Source: Chitinophagales bacterium
Lineage (GTDB): Bacteria > Bacteroidota > Bacteroidia > Chitinophagales > UBA8649
Assembly (NCBI GenBank): GCA_016777395.1
Contig: JADHRO010000013.1
Span: forward strand, 1 to 16,721
Length of the DNA stretch: 16,721 bases
Direction: 5' to 3'
Below are positions 6,620 to 14,154 of the stretch, in pieces. The position numbers and the translations under genes were made by a program. Under the pieces are notes generated by a model. It was not told the DNA's origin, ran no database searches, and saw nothing but the letters and a program-made list of their open reading frames with translations. How positions within the stretch are numbered: the first letter of the stretch is position 1; each line of letters opens with the position of its first letter.

Positions 6620-7312
6620 TCAAATCCCTCTTTCCACAATTTCTAAGCCTCTTTGGAAATCGATCGAGTAGGGCGCACTTATCCGAATCACTTCATTGCT
6701 GAGTGGGTGTGGAAACTCAAGTGACTTGGCATGAAGCATCATAGTATCTAGCTTAAATACATCTTTCCAATATTTGTTTTGTTTATTGCATCCATGCGGG
6801 CGGTCCCCAATTATAGGGTGCATGAGGTGGGCCATATGCTTCCTTAGCTGATGATAACGGCCGGTTTGGGGGTAAAGCTCTACTAAGGAATACCTCGAAG
6901 TAGGAAATAAGCCTAAATCGATGCTTATTTCGAACTGATTTAAGACTTTATATCGTGTTATTGCCTCTTGTTTTTTTCCCTTTAAGTTGGTTAACGTATA
7001 ATTGATTTCTCCTTCAGGCTTAAGATAACCGCGGACTATAGCATGATATGTTTTTTTAACTTGATCATTGGCAAACAACATTTGTGTTGGTCCATCCAAT
7101 TCCTTTTGCAAAGAAAAGAGCAATACGCCACTGGTCTTTTTATCTAAGCGATGTGCTGGATATACTTTTTGTCCAATTTGATCGCGCAATAATTGCAGTG
7201 CAAATTGTTCGTCATTACGATGTATTTTAGACGAATGTACAGCTAGGCCATGTGGTTTGTTAACTGCTATGATTGCTTCATCTCTGTATAGGATATTAAA
7301 ACTTTCAGGCAT
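6620..7312 (-). CDS. truC: tRNA pseudouridine synthase, TruC-like (RluA family)
   Basis: A 230-residue RluA-family pseudouridine synthase with no S4 domain. The catalytic block AHRLDKKTSGVLLFSL (53-68) contains the nucleophilic Asp57. Early landmarks are ILYRDEAIIAVNKPHGLAVH (7-26) and RDQIGQKVYPAHR; late ones are SLVELYPQTGRYHQLRKHMAHLMHPIIGD (around residues 141-169). These and the overall length agree best with TruC, which makes pseudouridine 65 in the tRNA acceptor stem; RluA and RluC/D relatives are less similar in length and in the GRYxTTRYxLVELxPxTGRxHQLR pattern. Its ATG shares one base with the TAA stop of the upstream PLP-enzyme gene (TAATG at 7309-7313 region), a classical coupled junction. 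The substrate assignment is from similarity only. Confidence 0.88.
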   Translation of the reverse strand: MPESFNILYRDEAIIAVNKPHGLAVHSSKIHRNDEQFALQLLRDQIGQKVYPAHRLDKKTSGVLLFSLQKELDGPTQMLFANDQVKKTYHAIVRGYLKPEGEINYTLTNLKGKKQEAITRYKVLNQFEISIDLGLFPTSRYSLVELYPQTGRYHQLRKHMAHLMHPIIGDRPHGCNKQNKYWKDVFKLDTMMLHAKSLEFPHPLSNEVIRISAPYSIDFQRGLEIVERGI

Positions 7313-8481
7313 TAATTCAGGTATTTCCCCTCACTCTTTAAAGCGGCGAGGCTTTCATATAAATAAGCCAATTCGTCCTCTTGATTATAGGCTTGAAAAG
7401 AGATGCGTATGAAAAAATCCTTCGCTCTATTGGTGATAGGGATTTCAATGTTATATTGATTATACAATACTTCTTTCAACTCGAATGGTAGAGGAGTGGA
7501 GATGGGGATACTACAGATTTGTCCTAGAAAATCAGTATTCACTGGACAGATAGGCTTAGTTTCTAGTAATTTACAAAACAATGGATACCAACGATGTAAG
7601 ATTTCTTTTGCTTTTTGAGTCTTTTGCTTCCATTGTTGCTTTTCCCAAAAATCGGCAAGTGAAGGAAGACATAAGAATGCGGATGAATCTCGTGTGCCTG
7701 TATATTCATGGTAGTCCAAAAATTGACTGTGGCTGGGAAATTCACTGGCATAACCCCAGGATACGATTAACGGATCAAGTAGATCCTGCTTCTGTTTCTT
7801 CACATGAAGAAATGAACACCCCTTTGGAGCTAAATACCATTTATGCAATGCGCCAGTATAATAGTCTGCATTTAACAGATCTAAATTCAATGGAATATGA
7901 CCGGGAACATGTGCTCCATCGATAAGGGTTATTAAGCCCAGCTTATTTGCCTTTTCACAAATCTCCTTAACTGGGAGTATTAGTGCGGTAGCACTAGTTA
8001 TATGACTAATGAAAATCACTTTTGTTCGATTGGTTAATCCCGACCAAAAGTGCGCTAAGAAGTCCTCTTTTGAGCTTATGGGAAGAGGAATGTGTTGCCG
8101 AATATATTTAGCTCCGGTTTGCATGCATCTAAAATCCCATGTTTTATCCATTGCTCCGTATTCCAAATCCGTACTTAAGATCTCATCTCCAGCTTCCAGT
8201 TCTAAACTTTTAATTACTGTATTAAAGGCTGTAGATGGGTTAGGTGTTAAAAAGAAATCATCTACTGAACAATGAAATTTCTCAGCAAATACTTCTTTAG
8301 ATCTCCTGTAGGCTTCAACTCCTGTCTTAGTTATAAACTGTATAGGATCCTGTTCTAATTTTACTTGCCATTGCTGGTAATCTTGAAAAACAGGAAGAGG
8401 ACAAGCGCCAAATGAACCATGGTTTAAGAAGGTGATTTTAGGATTTAATTGAAACAGATCTTTAAGTTCCGCTGTTGACAT
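7312..8481 (-). CDS. Aminotransferase class V-fold PLP enzyme (isopenicillin N epimerase-like)
   Basis: A 389-residue fold-type I PLP enzyme of the class V aminotransferase / NifS-like group, closest in pattern to the isopenicillin N epimerase-like branch. The start FLNHGSFGACPLPV (18-31) is typical of that branch. NPSTAFNTVI (81-90) gives the phosphate-binding region, LITLIDGAHVPGH (183-195) provides Asp188, which holds the pyridine nitrogen, and a nearby His191, and YYTGALHKWYLAPKGCSFL (207-225) contains the PLP-binding Lys214. YTGTRDSS (260-267) is another family block. Members include epimerases, desulfurases, lyases and hercynylcysteine-sulfoxide lyase-type enzymes, and the substrate cannot be inferred. 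No beta-lactam or ergothioneine gene is present. It is the first gene of a minus-strand unit and overlaps the truC-like gene by one base. Confidence 0.88.
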   Translation of the reverse strand: MSTAELKDLFQLNPKITFLNHGSFGACPLPVFQDYQQWQVKLEQDPIQFITKTGVEAYRRSKEVFAEKFHCSVDDFFLTPNPSTAFNTVIKSLELEAGDEILSTDLEYGAMDKTWDFRCMQTGAKYIRQHIPLPISSKEDFLAHFWSGLTNRTKVIFISHITSATALILPVKEICEKANKLGLITLIDGAHVPGHIPLNLDLLNADYYTGALHKWYLAPKGCSFLHVKKQKQDLLDPLIVSWGYASEFPSHSQFLDYHEYTGTRDSSAFLCLPSLADFWEKQQWKQKTQKAKEILHRWYPLFCKLLETKPICPVNTDFLGQICSIPISTPLPFELKEVLYNQYNIEIPITNRAKDFFIRISFQAYNQEDELAYLYESLAALKSEGKYLN

Positions 8482-8614
8482 TATGATTTACTTGGTTTAA
8501 GCATTAAATTTATACAAATTAACTCAGAGTATAATGTTAGAGAAGCTATTCAACTTCATTTCAAAGCAACAAGAGAGTTTGATGATTGGATTTTTATTAT
8601 TGTTTTCAAGCGTT

Positions 8615-8622
8615 CAAAGTTA
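8615..8622 (-). promoter_or_regulatory. Possible -7 promoter element for the PLP-enzyme unit
   Basis: Read on the minus strand, the bases give TAACTTTG, an exact TAnnTTTG match, 133 bases before the ATG at 8481. A -33 partner is not evident and the leader would be long. It lies in the 220-base divergent gap between this unit and the aldehyde dehydrogenase gene, which must hold promoters for both. Confidence 0.35.
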
Positions 8623-8683
8623 GTTTCAATATGTGATAATAGTCTTAATAGTCTGTAAAATAAAATATTAGTTCAATTTATAG

Positions 8684-8691
8684 TAATTTTA
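8684..8691 (+). promoter_or_regulatory. Weak -7-like element for the aldehyde dehydrogenase gene
   Basis: TAATTTTA differs from TAnnTTTG at the last base and ends 10 bases before the ATG at 8702. That is close for a leader, although short leaders occur. It is the best plus-strand candidate in the divergent gap. Confidence 0.25.
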
Positions 8692-8701
8692 CTTCAAGTA
8701 T

Positions 8702-10054
8702 ATGTTTACCAGTTTAAATCCATATAATAATGAATTTTTAGCTTCCTATGATGCGATTAGCTCAATACAGATGCATCATAAAGTAGATGCTTCTGACAAG
8801 GCTTTTCGAGCATGGAAATTGACCAGTCTCGCTGAGCGATTAAGCTTACTGAAAAGGCTTGCGGATGTTTTAATTAAGCATCAAGAACCTTATGCCCTTA
8901 TGATTACTCAAGAAATGGGTAAACCCATCCACGAATCCAGAGCAGAAATCGCTAAATGTGCTTGGGTATGTGAATATTATGCGGCTCATTCGGAAGAATT
9001 CCTAGCAGATAAGTGTATTGCAACGGATGCCTCGAAAAGTTATGTTCGAATTGAACCTATAGGGAGTATTTTAGCTATCATGCCATGGAATTTTCCGTTT
9101 TGGCAAGTGTTTCGATTTGCAGTACCCTCGCTAAGTGTTGGTAATACAGCCTTGCTTAAACATGCACCCAATGTGATGGGATGCGCGTTTTTGATTGAAG
9201 ATGTTTTTCTTAAGGCGGGTTATCCTGTGGGCGTTTTTCAAACTTTGGCCGTGTCTCATGAGCAAACAGAAGAATTGTTAGCTAGAGAGGAGATAAGGGC
9301 GGTTAGTTTAACCGGGAGTGAGCGGGCAGGAATAGCTATTGCTCAAATTGCCGGGAAAAATCTAAAGAAATGCGTACTCGAATTGGGAGGGAATAATGCA
9401 TTTATTGTTCTGCATGATGCTGATTTGGAGTTAACAATTCGTACAGCGGTAAAAGCACGTATGATGAATGCAGGGCAAAGTTGCATTGCAGCCAAGCGCT
9501 TCATCGTTGTTGAAGCGATTTACGATGAATTTATCCTTGGATTTAAAAATGCGCTTAAACAGCTTAAATATGGAGACCCAATGGATGAATCAACTGATTA
9601 CGGTCCTTTAGCTAGGCGTGACTTAGCTGAGCAATTACAAGATCAGCTAAAAAAATCCATTGCAAAAGGAGCCTTATTAGAGCTTGGAGGAAAGCAGGTT
9701 GAGGCTATGCATGAGTTGACATTAATTACAGGAGTGAAACCTGGGATGCCTGCTTTTGATGAAGAAACATTTGGTCCTTTGGTTGCTGTAATTCGAGCTA
9801 AAGATGAGCATGAGGCTATCGAATTAGCGAGTCGAACGAAGTTTGGATTAGGCTTAAGTATTTTTTCAAAAGATATAAAGAGGGCAGAGGCTTTAGTCCC
9901 TTTGTTTGAAGATGGAGCAGTATTTATAAATGATTTAGTTAAATCAGATCCTCGTTTACCTTTTGGAGGGACTAAACTTTCTGGCTATGGTCGAGAGCTA
10001 TCAAAAGAAGGAATATTGGAATTTGTAAATAAGAAGACAGTTTATATTAAATAA
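8702..10054 (+). CDS. sad: NAD(P)-dependent succinate-semialdehyde dehydrogenase, Sad/YneI type
   Basis: A 450-residue aldehyde dehydrogenase. Catalytic features in order are Asn130 in MPWNFPFWQV, Lys153 in LLKHAPNVMGCAF (the cofactor-binding Lys), Glu227 in KKCVLELGGNN (the general base), Cys261 in NAGQSCIAAKRF (the nucleophile), the DEETFGP block (353-359), and FGGTKLSGYGRELS near the C-terminus. The combination LLKHAPNVMGCA plus KKCVLELGG is very close to what I recall of E. coli Sad (YneI), so oxidation of succinate semialdehyde to succinate is the likely reaction, though other semialdehydes are possible. The region before DEETFGP (about residues 331-352) looks a few residues shorter than in the E. 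coli enzyme. No GABA aminotransferase or glutamate decarboxylase gene is adjacent. The gene stands alone, transcribed away from the PLP-enzyme unit. Confidence 0.87.
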   Translation: MFTSLNPYNNEFLASYDAISSIQMHHKVDASDKAFRAWKLTSLAERLSLLKRLADVLIKHQEPYALMITQEMGKPIHESRAEIAKCAWVCEYYAAHSEEFLADKCIATDASKSYVRIEPIGSILAIMPWNFPFWQVFRFAVPSLSVGNTALLKHAPNVMGCAFLIEDVFLKAGYPVGVFQTLAVSHEQTEELLAREEIRAVSLTGSERAGIAIAQIAGKNLKKCVLELGGNNAFIVLHDADLELTIRTAVKARMMNAGQSCIAAKRFIVVEAIYDEFILGFKNALKQLKYGDPMDESTDYGPLARRDLAEQLQDQLKKSIAKGALLELGGKQVEAMHELTLITGVKPGMPAFDEETFGPLVAVIRAKDEHEAIELASRTKFGLGLSIFSKDIKRAEALVPLFEDGAVFINDLVKSDPRLPFGGTKLSGYGRELSKEGILEFVNKKTVYIK

Positions 10055-10101
10055 ACGTCTGAGTGCATAAAACTCATATTAATGAATCCATAAGATTAAA
10101 C

Positions 10102-10137
10102 AAAAAAAAGCGCTTGGTTAAAGAAAACAAGCGCTTT
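10102..10137 (-). terminator. Strong terminator of the FKBP gene
   Basis: AAAGCGCTTG (10107-10116) and CAAGCGCTTT (10128-10137) form a perfect 10-base-pair stem with an 11-base loop. On the minus strand the stem is followed by a run of eight T, reading 10109 to 10102, so it is a classic factor-independent terminator 22 bases beyond the FKBP stop. On the plus strand only three T follow before AAAG, so termination of the dehydrogenase transcript would be weaker, though the hairpin may serve both convergent genes. Confidence 0.9.
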
Positions 10138-10159
10138 AAAGAATCAATATCTAAATGAA

Positions 10160-10591
10160 TTAACTGTTTATAGAAACTACTTCTAAATCAAAAGTTAAAT
10201 CCTTTCCAGCTAGCGGATGGTTACCATCAACGAGAATAGTTTCTTCTCTAACTTCTGCAATAGTAAAGTGCATTTCTTGACCCTCTGGTGTTTGAGATAC
10301 TAAAGGCATTCCAACTTCTGGCTTAATTTCAGCAGGTAATTGACTTTTTTGAACTTCATGCATCATTTCGTCTTGACGAGGTCCGTATGCTTCATTACTT
10401 GGAATATTTATTGTTTTTTTCTCACCCAATTCCATATCAATCAATCCAGCTTCGAAACCTGGGATTAATTGTCCTTGCCCTAAAGTTAATTTTAAAGGCT
10501 CACGCTCTAACGAACTGTCAAATATTTGTCCGTCAGCTAGAGTTCCTGTGTAATGCACTTCAACGGTGTCATTGTTTTTGATTTTTGCCAT
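10160..10591 (-). CDS. SlyD-like FKBP-type peptidyl-prolyl cis-trans isomerase
   Basis: A 143-residue cytoplasmic FKBP. The N-terminal block MAKIKNNDTVEVHYTGTLADGQIFDSS and LIPGFEAGLIDMELGEKK are FKBP core strands. EAYGPRQDEMMHEVQKSQLP begins the insert-in-flap chaperone domain (about residues 68-125), and VDGNHPLAGKDLTFDLEVV at the C-terminus (about 121-139) is the hallmark of the SlyD/SlpA branch. There is no His- or Cys-rich metal-binding tail, unlike E. coli SlyD. It should isomerise prolyl bonds and act as a folding chaperone. I place the start at the ATG at 10591; an in-frame TTG at 10612 would add seven residues (LRIKNYK) with no family support. It lies 101 bases downstream of recQ on the same strand and ends in a strong terminator. 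Confidence 0.92.
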   Translation of the reverse strand: MAKIKNNDTVEVHYTGTLADGQIFDSSLEREPLKLTLGQGQLIPGFEAGLIDMELGEKKTINIPSNEAYGPRQDEMMHEVQKSQLPAEIKPEVGMPLVSQTPEGQEMHFTIAEVREETILVDGNHPLAGKDLTFDLEVVSINS

Positions 10592-10692
10592 CTTGTAATT
10601 TTTGATGCGCAAATGCGCTATATTTGTTAATAAGTGGCAAAGGACGGAGTTTTTAAAACAGGAAACAAGTATTTAATGCTTTTTGATAATAG

Positions 10693-12498
10693 TTATGCTT
10701 GATTAAACTCCTTAAGCATTTCGATAAATCTTTTCCCGTATACATCATGCTTACGTTGCCCCACACCATTGATTTCTAAGAATTCTGCTTTGTTTGTAGG
10801 TTGAACTTCAGCGATCTCTTTTAAGGTTGCATCATTGAATACTAAATAAGCTGGTATGCTTTCTTCCAAAGCAATTTCTAATCGCAATAATCTTAATTTC
10901 TCAAACAAGCTCTCATCCTGTTCAGGTTCTGTAAATTGCTTTTGCTGATTGGATTTGACACCTGTTTTTCGTTTGAGAACAGCTAAAGCTTTCGTCAATT
11001 TAACCGATCTTCCTTCAAATAATATCTGGTGTGAAAGAGTGGTCATTTTCAGGCTGTTATGTTCGTGAAAAGCAATCTCACAATATCCTTGATTCATCAT
11101 TTGAATAATGTATTGTTGCCAATCCATATCAGTTAAATCTCTACCAATCCCATAGCTTTTCAATTGATGATATCCTTTCTCAATAACACTGCTGCTACCT
11201 GAGCCTCTTAATACAGCGATAACCATACCCATAGGTTCTTTTTCTTCCAAACGGTGGATTACGGAAAGAATTTTTTGGGCATATGCTGTACCATCTATAA
11301 ATTGCGGAGGATTTTTGCAGATATCACAATTCCCGCAATCTTTTTCTAAAATTTCACCAAAATAACTGAGTAGCGTTTTTCTCCTGCAAGTTTTTGCCTC
11401 TGCAAATTGCTTCATTCTATCCAATTTCGCGGTTTGAACCTTAGCATTGCTTGCACCTTGAATGAATCTTTTGAGTTGAATGATATCTGCATAACTATAA
11501 AAAAGTAGGGCAGTTGCCGCTAAACTATCTCTCCCAGCTCTGCCGATTTCTTGGTAATAACCTTCTATATTTTTTGGTAAATTGTAGTGAATGACCCAAC
11601 GCACATTGGATTTATCTATACCCATTCCAAAAGCAATAGTTGCACAGACAATTTGGGTGCGATCATAAATAAAATCTTCTTGTACTTGATTCCGCTTATC
11701 ATGACTTAGCCCCGCATGATAATAGCTCGCATTTATCTTAGCAGCTTTCAATTTGCTCGCCAATTCCTCGCAAGACTTCCTGCTTAAGCAATACACAATA
11801 CCTGATTCTTGTGGCTTTTGTTTAACAAAGTCTACAATTTGCTGAATGCGCTTATTGGAAGGTCTTACGTTTAAACTGATATTTTTTCGATCAAAAGAAC
11901 TCAGGAAAAGCTTTGCATTTGGAATACATAATTGCTTCGCAATATCCTGCCTTGTTGCTTTGTCTGCAGTTGCAGTTAGGGCAACGATAGGGGTGTTAGG
12001 TAATTTATCCTTTAAATAGCCTAATTGTTGATATGAAGGCCTAAAATCATGTCCCCAAGAAGAGATACAATGAGCTTCATCAATGGCAACGCATGAGACG
12101 TAATCTTCGTCTAAAATATTTTTTAACAAACTGAGGCTTTCAGGCGCAACATAAAGAAGTTTTAAACTTCCATCTACTACTTGATTAATGATGACTTCTT
12201 GTTCGTCAGCTTGCTGAGAACTGTTATAAAAGTTAGCTTCAATTCCATTTGCCTTTAAGCCATCAACTTGATCTTTCATCAAAGCAATCAAAGGAGAAAT
12301 AACGATGGTTAACTTAGGGAATAGTAAGGCGGGTAATTGAAAGCAAATAGATTTCCCACCTCCCGTAGGCATAATGACTAAGGTGTCTTCTTTTCGCAAT
12401 ATGGTTTCAATAATTTCTTGTTGCTGATCCCTGAATTCTTCGTACCCAAAGTAATGTTTGAGTGCTGCGTACATTTCTTTAGCGCTAGTTTTTGACAT
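10693..12498 (-). CDS. recQ: ATP-dependent DNA helicase RecQ
   Basis: A complete 601-residue RecQ with all three regions. Helicase core: the Q motif around FRDQQQEII (22-30), Walker A TGGGKS (45-50), DEAH (140-143), the aromatic-rich loop WGHDFRPSYQQLG (148-160), TATAD (175-179), GMGIDKSNVRWVIHYNLPK (291-309) and IGRAGRD (318-324). Zinc-binding part of RQC: Cys371, Cys388, Cys391 and Cys394, followed by a winged-helix region to about 500. HRDC domain: about 527-600. The enzyme unwinds DNA 3' to 5' in recombination and repair of stalled forks. The length and domain order are those of E. coli RecQ; no truncation is seen. The gene is followed by the FKBP gene after 101 bases with no obvious terminator between them, so read-through is possible. 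Confidence 0.96.
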   Translation of the reverse strand: MSKTSAKEMYAALKHYFGYEEFRDQQQEIIETILRKEDTLVIMPTGGGKSICFQLPALLFPKLTIVISPLIALMKDQVDGLKANGIEANFYNSSQQADEQEVIINQVVDGSLKLLYVAPESLSLLKNILDEDYVSCVAIDEAHCISSWGHDFRPSYQQLGYLKDKLPNTPIVALTATADKATRQDIAKQLCIPNAKLFLSSFDRKNISLNVRPSNKRIQQIVDFVKQKPQESGIVYCLSRKSCEELASKLKAAKINASYYHAGLSHDKRNQVQEDFIYDRTQIVCATIAFGMGIDKSNVRWVIHYNLPKNIEGYYQEIGRAGRDSLAATALLFYSYADIIQLKRFIQGASNAKVQTAKLDRMKQFAEAKTCRRKTLLSYFGEILEKDCGNCDICKNPPQFIDGTAYAQKILSVIHRLEEKEPMGMVIAVLRGSGSSSVIEKGYHQLKSYGIGRDLTDMDWQQYIIQMMNQGYCEIAFHEHNSLKMTTLSHQILFEGRSVKLTKALAVLKRKTGVKSNQQKQFTEPEQDESLFEKLRLLRLEIALEESIPAYLVFNDATLKEIAEVQPTNKAEFLEINGVGQRKHDVYGKRFIEMLKEFNQA

Positions 12499-12865
12499 TA
12501 ATTTTCTTTGAACTGTGAATTTATAACTTTAGGATTCATTTATTCGTTTGATTTACGGATAAATGAAATTTGAGTGGTGTATAGAATTAGTTCATTTTAA
12601 TCGGCACCAAATTTAATTGTATTTTAACTAGTAAGCCCGTAAATAATTTTTAACATTATTCTAGACCTTATAGACCTAAAAAGTAAGGGTATCACTGAAA
12701 CTAGGCTAAACAACAGAACTAAATGCTTATTAGCTATCATCTTCCTATAATTTATATTATGTTAAATAGGGTTTAAGCGAATCCTTTCTCCTTCTCCCTC
12801 TTATAATAACTACTATCAGTTGGTTATTGTACTTATTCATTGATTCCTGCCATATGAAAAGCTAT
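12499..12865. other. Intergenic stretch with no recognised gene
   Basis: This AT-rich interval separates recQ from the terminator of the TPR gene. No reading frame of credible length or composition and no tRNA-like fold were seen. It must carry the recQ promoter: on the minus strand TAAATTTG (12615 to 12608) matches TAnnTTTG, but it is 109 bases before the recQ ATG and lacks a clear -33 partner. A short tandem repeat of TAGACCTTA/TAGACCTAA is present near 12662-12679. A small RNA or regulatory leader is possible but unsupported. Confidence 0.5.
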
Positions 12866-12901
12866 AAAAAAAGACCTAGTAAATTTTACTAGGTCTTTTT
12901 T
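12866..12901 (-). terminator. Strong terminator of the TPR gene / gyrA unit
   Basis: GACCTAGTA and TACTAGGTC pair perfectly around an AATTT loop (12873-12895), extended on each side by a run of seven A (12866-12872) and six T (12896-12901). On the minus strand the stem ends in seven T, which is a canonical factor-independent terminator about 40 bases beyond the TPR stop. The structure is nearly symmetrical and could act in both directions, but no plus-strand gene runs into it. Confidence 0.9.
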
Positions 12902-12939
12902 ACGGATGCTTTACATCACTAACTCAATTAGTTTGTCTT

Positions 12940-14085
12940 TTATTTTAACGCAGAATTAATTTTAAACAGCGCCTTCTTACTTGCTACATCTTCAGGAATC
13001 AATTCCAATACTTTCTCAAAATAAGGTTTTGCCGTTAAGTACATTTCTCGACGTTTTGCATTTAGCTCATTATACTTGGTGGTTTCATTATAATCCAAGT
13101 CGTTCATTTCTTTAATGAATTTATTTGCTCCTAAAAAAAACATCGCTCCAGCATTATATATGGCCTTATCGTTGCTAGGATTGATTTCAATAGCTTTTTC
13201 ATATTCAACTATGGCCTTATCCATATCCCCACTTTTATCGTAAGCGTTTCCTTTTATGAAGTATAGCATGTCATTTTCAGGTTGCAATTCAATGGCTTTA
13301 TCAATCTTATCAATTGCTCCTGCTATATTATTGTCTTCAATAAAGTAATTCAATTGTTCGATAACTATTTCCGCATTCTCTGGAAATATATCAGCAGCCA
13401 TATCTAATGTCGCCATTGCTTTTTCTTTATCGCCACTCTTCTTGTATAATCGAGATAAGAATACATAGTTATTTGCATCTTCTGTCATCGTTAACAAATC
13501 TTCATAAGCAGCAATTGCCTCATTCACTAGGCCCCCAGCTTCAGCAGATGCTGCAGCATTGGAAACACACCTTTCAGTTTCTACAACCAATTCTCCATTA
13601 TTGTTTATTAAGGTTTCATTAATGGCTTTCATTGCATTGAAATCTTTGTATGCCTGAGCATAATCACCATTTTGGTAAGCATCAGCACCACTATTAAAAA
13701 TGTCTGATGAAATAGCACGAATATATAAAACAGCATCTTCTCTATTTCTAAACTTTTTATCCTCTAGAGAAAGGGCTTTTGCAAAACTTTCAATGGCAGT
13801 TGTTAAGTATGTAGGGTCAGTCTGACTTAGTAGCTCATCCTTTGAAAGCGCTTGATAAATCATTCCTCTGTAGTACCAGGTTTTCCCTTGAATTCCGGTA
13901 GTTTCATGAGCAACCGCTTTGTCAATAGCTTCTTTAGCTTCGACTAAATCCTCTCCGTTCTTAGCTAATTTATATTCTTCAAGATAATTATAAGCTGCCA
14001 TTACCTTACTCCCTTGAGCAAATGATACCTGAGCTGTGCACAGTAAACCAATTGCTATCAAAACTATTCTTTTCATTGCTTTCAT
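12940..14085 (-). CDS. Secreted or periplasmic tetratricopeptide-repeat protein
   Basis: A 381-residue protein with a cleavable signal peptide (MKAMKRIVLIAIGLLCTAQVSFAQ; cleavage probably after Ala23) and no lipobox Cys at the cleavage site. The mature part consists of TPR helices: clear units lie at about 133-155, 204-236 and 253-318, the last containing two textbook repeats (AIDKIDKAIELQPEN and AIVEYEKAIEINPSN with their A-helices). The C-terminal part (345-381) holds another YFEKVLELIPED unit. TPR proteins are protein-interaction scaffolds; no enzyme domain is present and the partner is unknown. It starts 69 bases downstream of gyrA on the same strand with no promoter motif visible in the gap, so it is probably cotranscribed with gyrA, and it ends in a strong terminator. 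An alternative ATG three codons in (14076) would also give a good signal peptide. Confidence 0.85.
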   Translation of the reverse strand: MKAMKRIVLIAIGLLCTAQVSFAQGSKVMAAYNYLEEYKLAKNGEDLVEAKEAIDKAVAHETTGIQGKTWYYRGMIYQALSKDELLSQTDPTYLTTAIESFAKALSLEDKKFRNREDAVLYIRAISSDIFNSGADAYQNGDYAQAYKDFNAMKAINETLINNNGELVVETERCVSNAAASAEAGGLVNEAIAAYEDLLTMTEDANNYVFLSRLYKKSGDKEKAMATLDMAADIFPENAEIVIEQLNYFIEDNNIAGAIDKIDKAIELQPENDMLYFIKGNAYDKSGDMDKAIVEYEKAIEINPSNDKAIYNAGAMFFLGANKFIKEMNDLDYNETTKYNELNAKRREMYLTAKPYFEKVLELIPEDVASKKALFKINSALK

Positions 14086-14154
14086 TTTTATTTTTTAAAT
14101 ATCTAACAATTTATTTGCCAAGATTTAATTTTCACAAAACCTTAACAATTGATT

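Noticed and set aside
7581..8275. Plus-strand open frames opposite the PLP-enzyme gene
   Set aside because: They lie wholly within a well-supported minus-strand gene and have no recognisable protein character.
10601..10620. Dyad GCGCA-AT-rich centre-TGCGC about 16 bases upstream of the FKBP start, as a possible operator or hairpin
   Set aside because: The arms are only five bases with a two-base centre, too short for a stable hairpin and not matching an operator I can name; it may be chance.
10619..10626. Plus-strand TATATTTG matching the Bacteroidota -7 consensus
   Set aside because: No plus-strand gene lies downstream; it would only drive antisense transcription into recQ, and such matches are frequent in AT-rich gaps.
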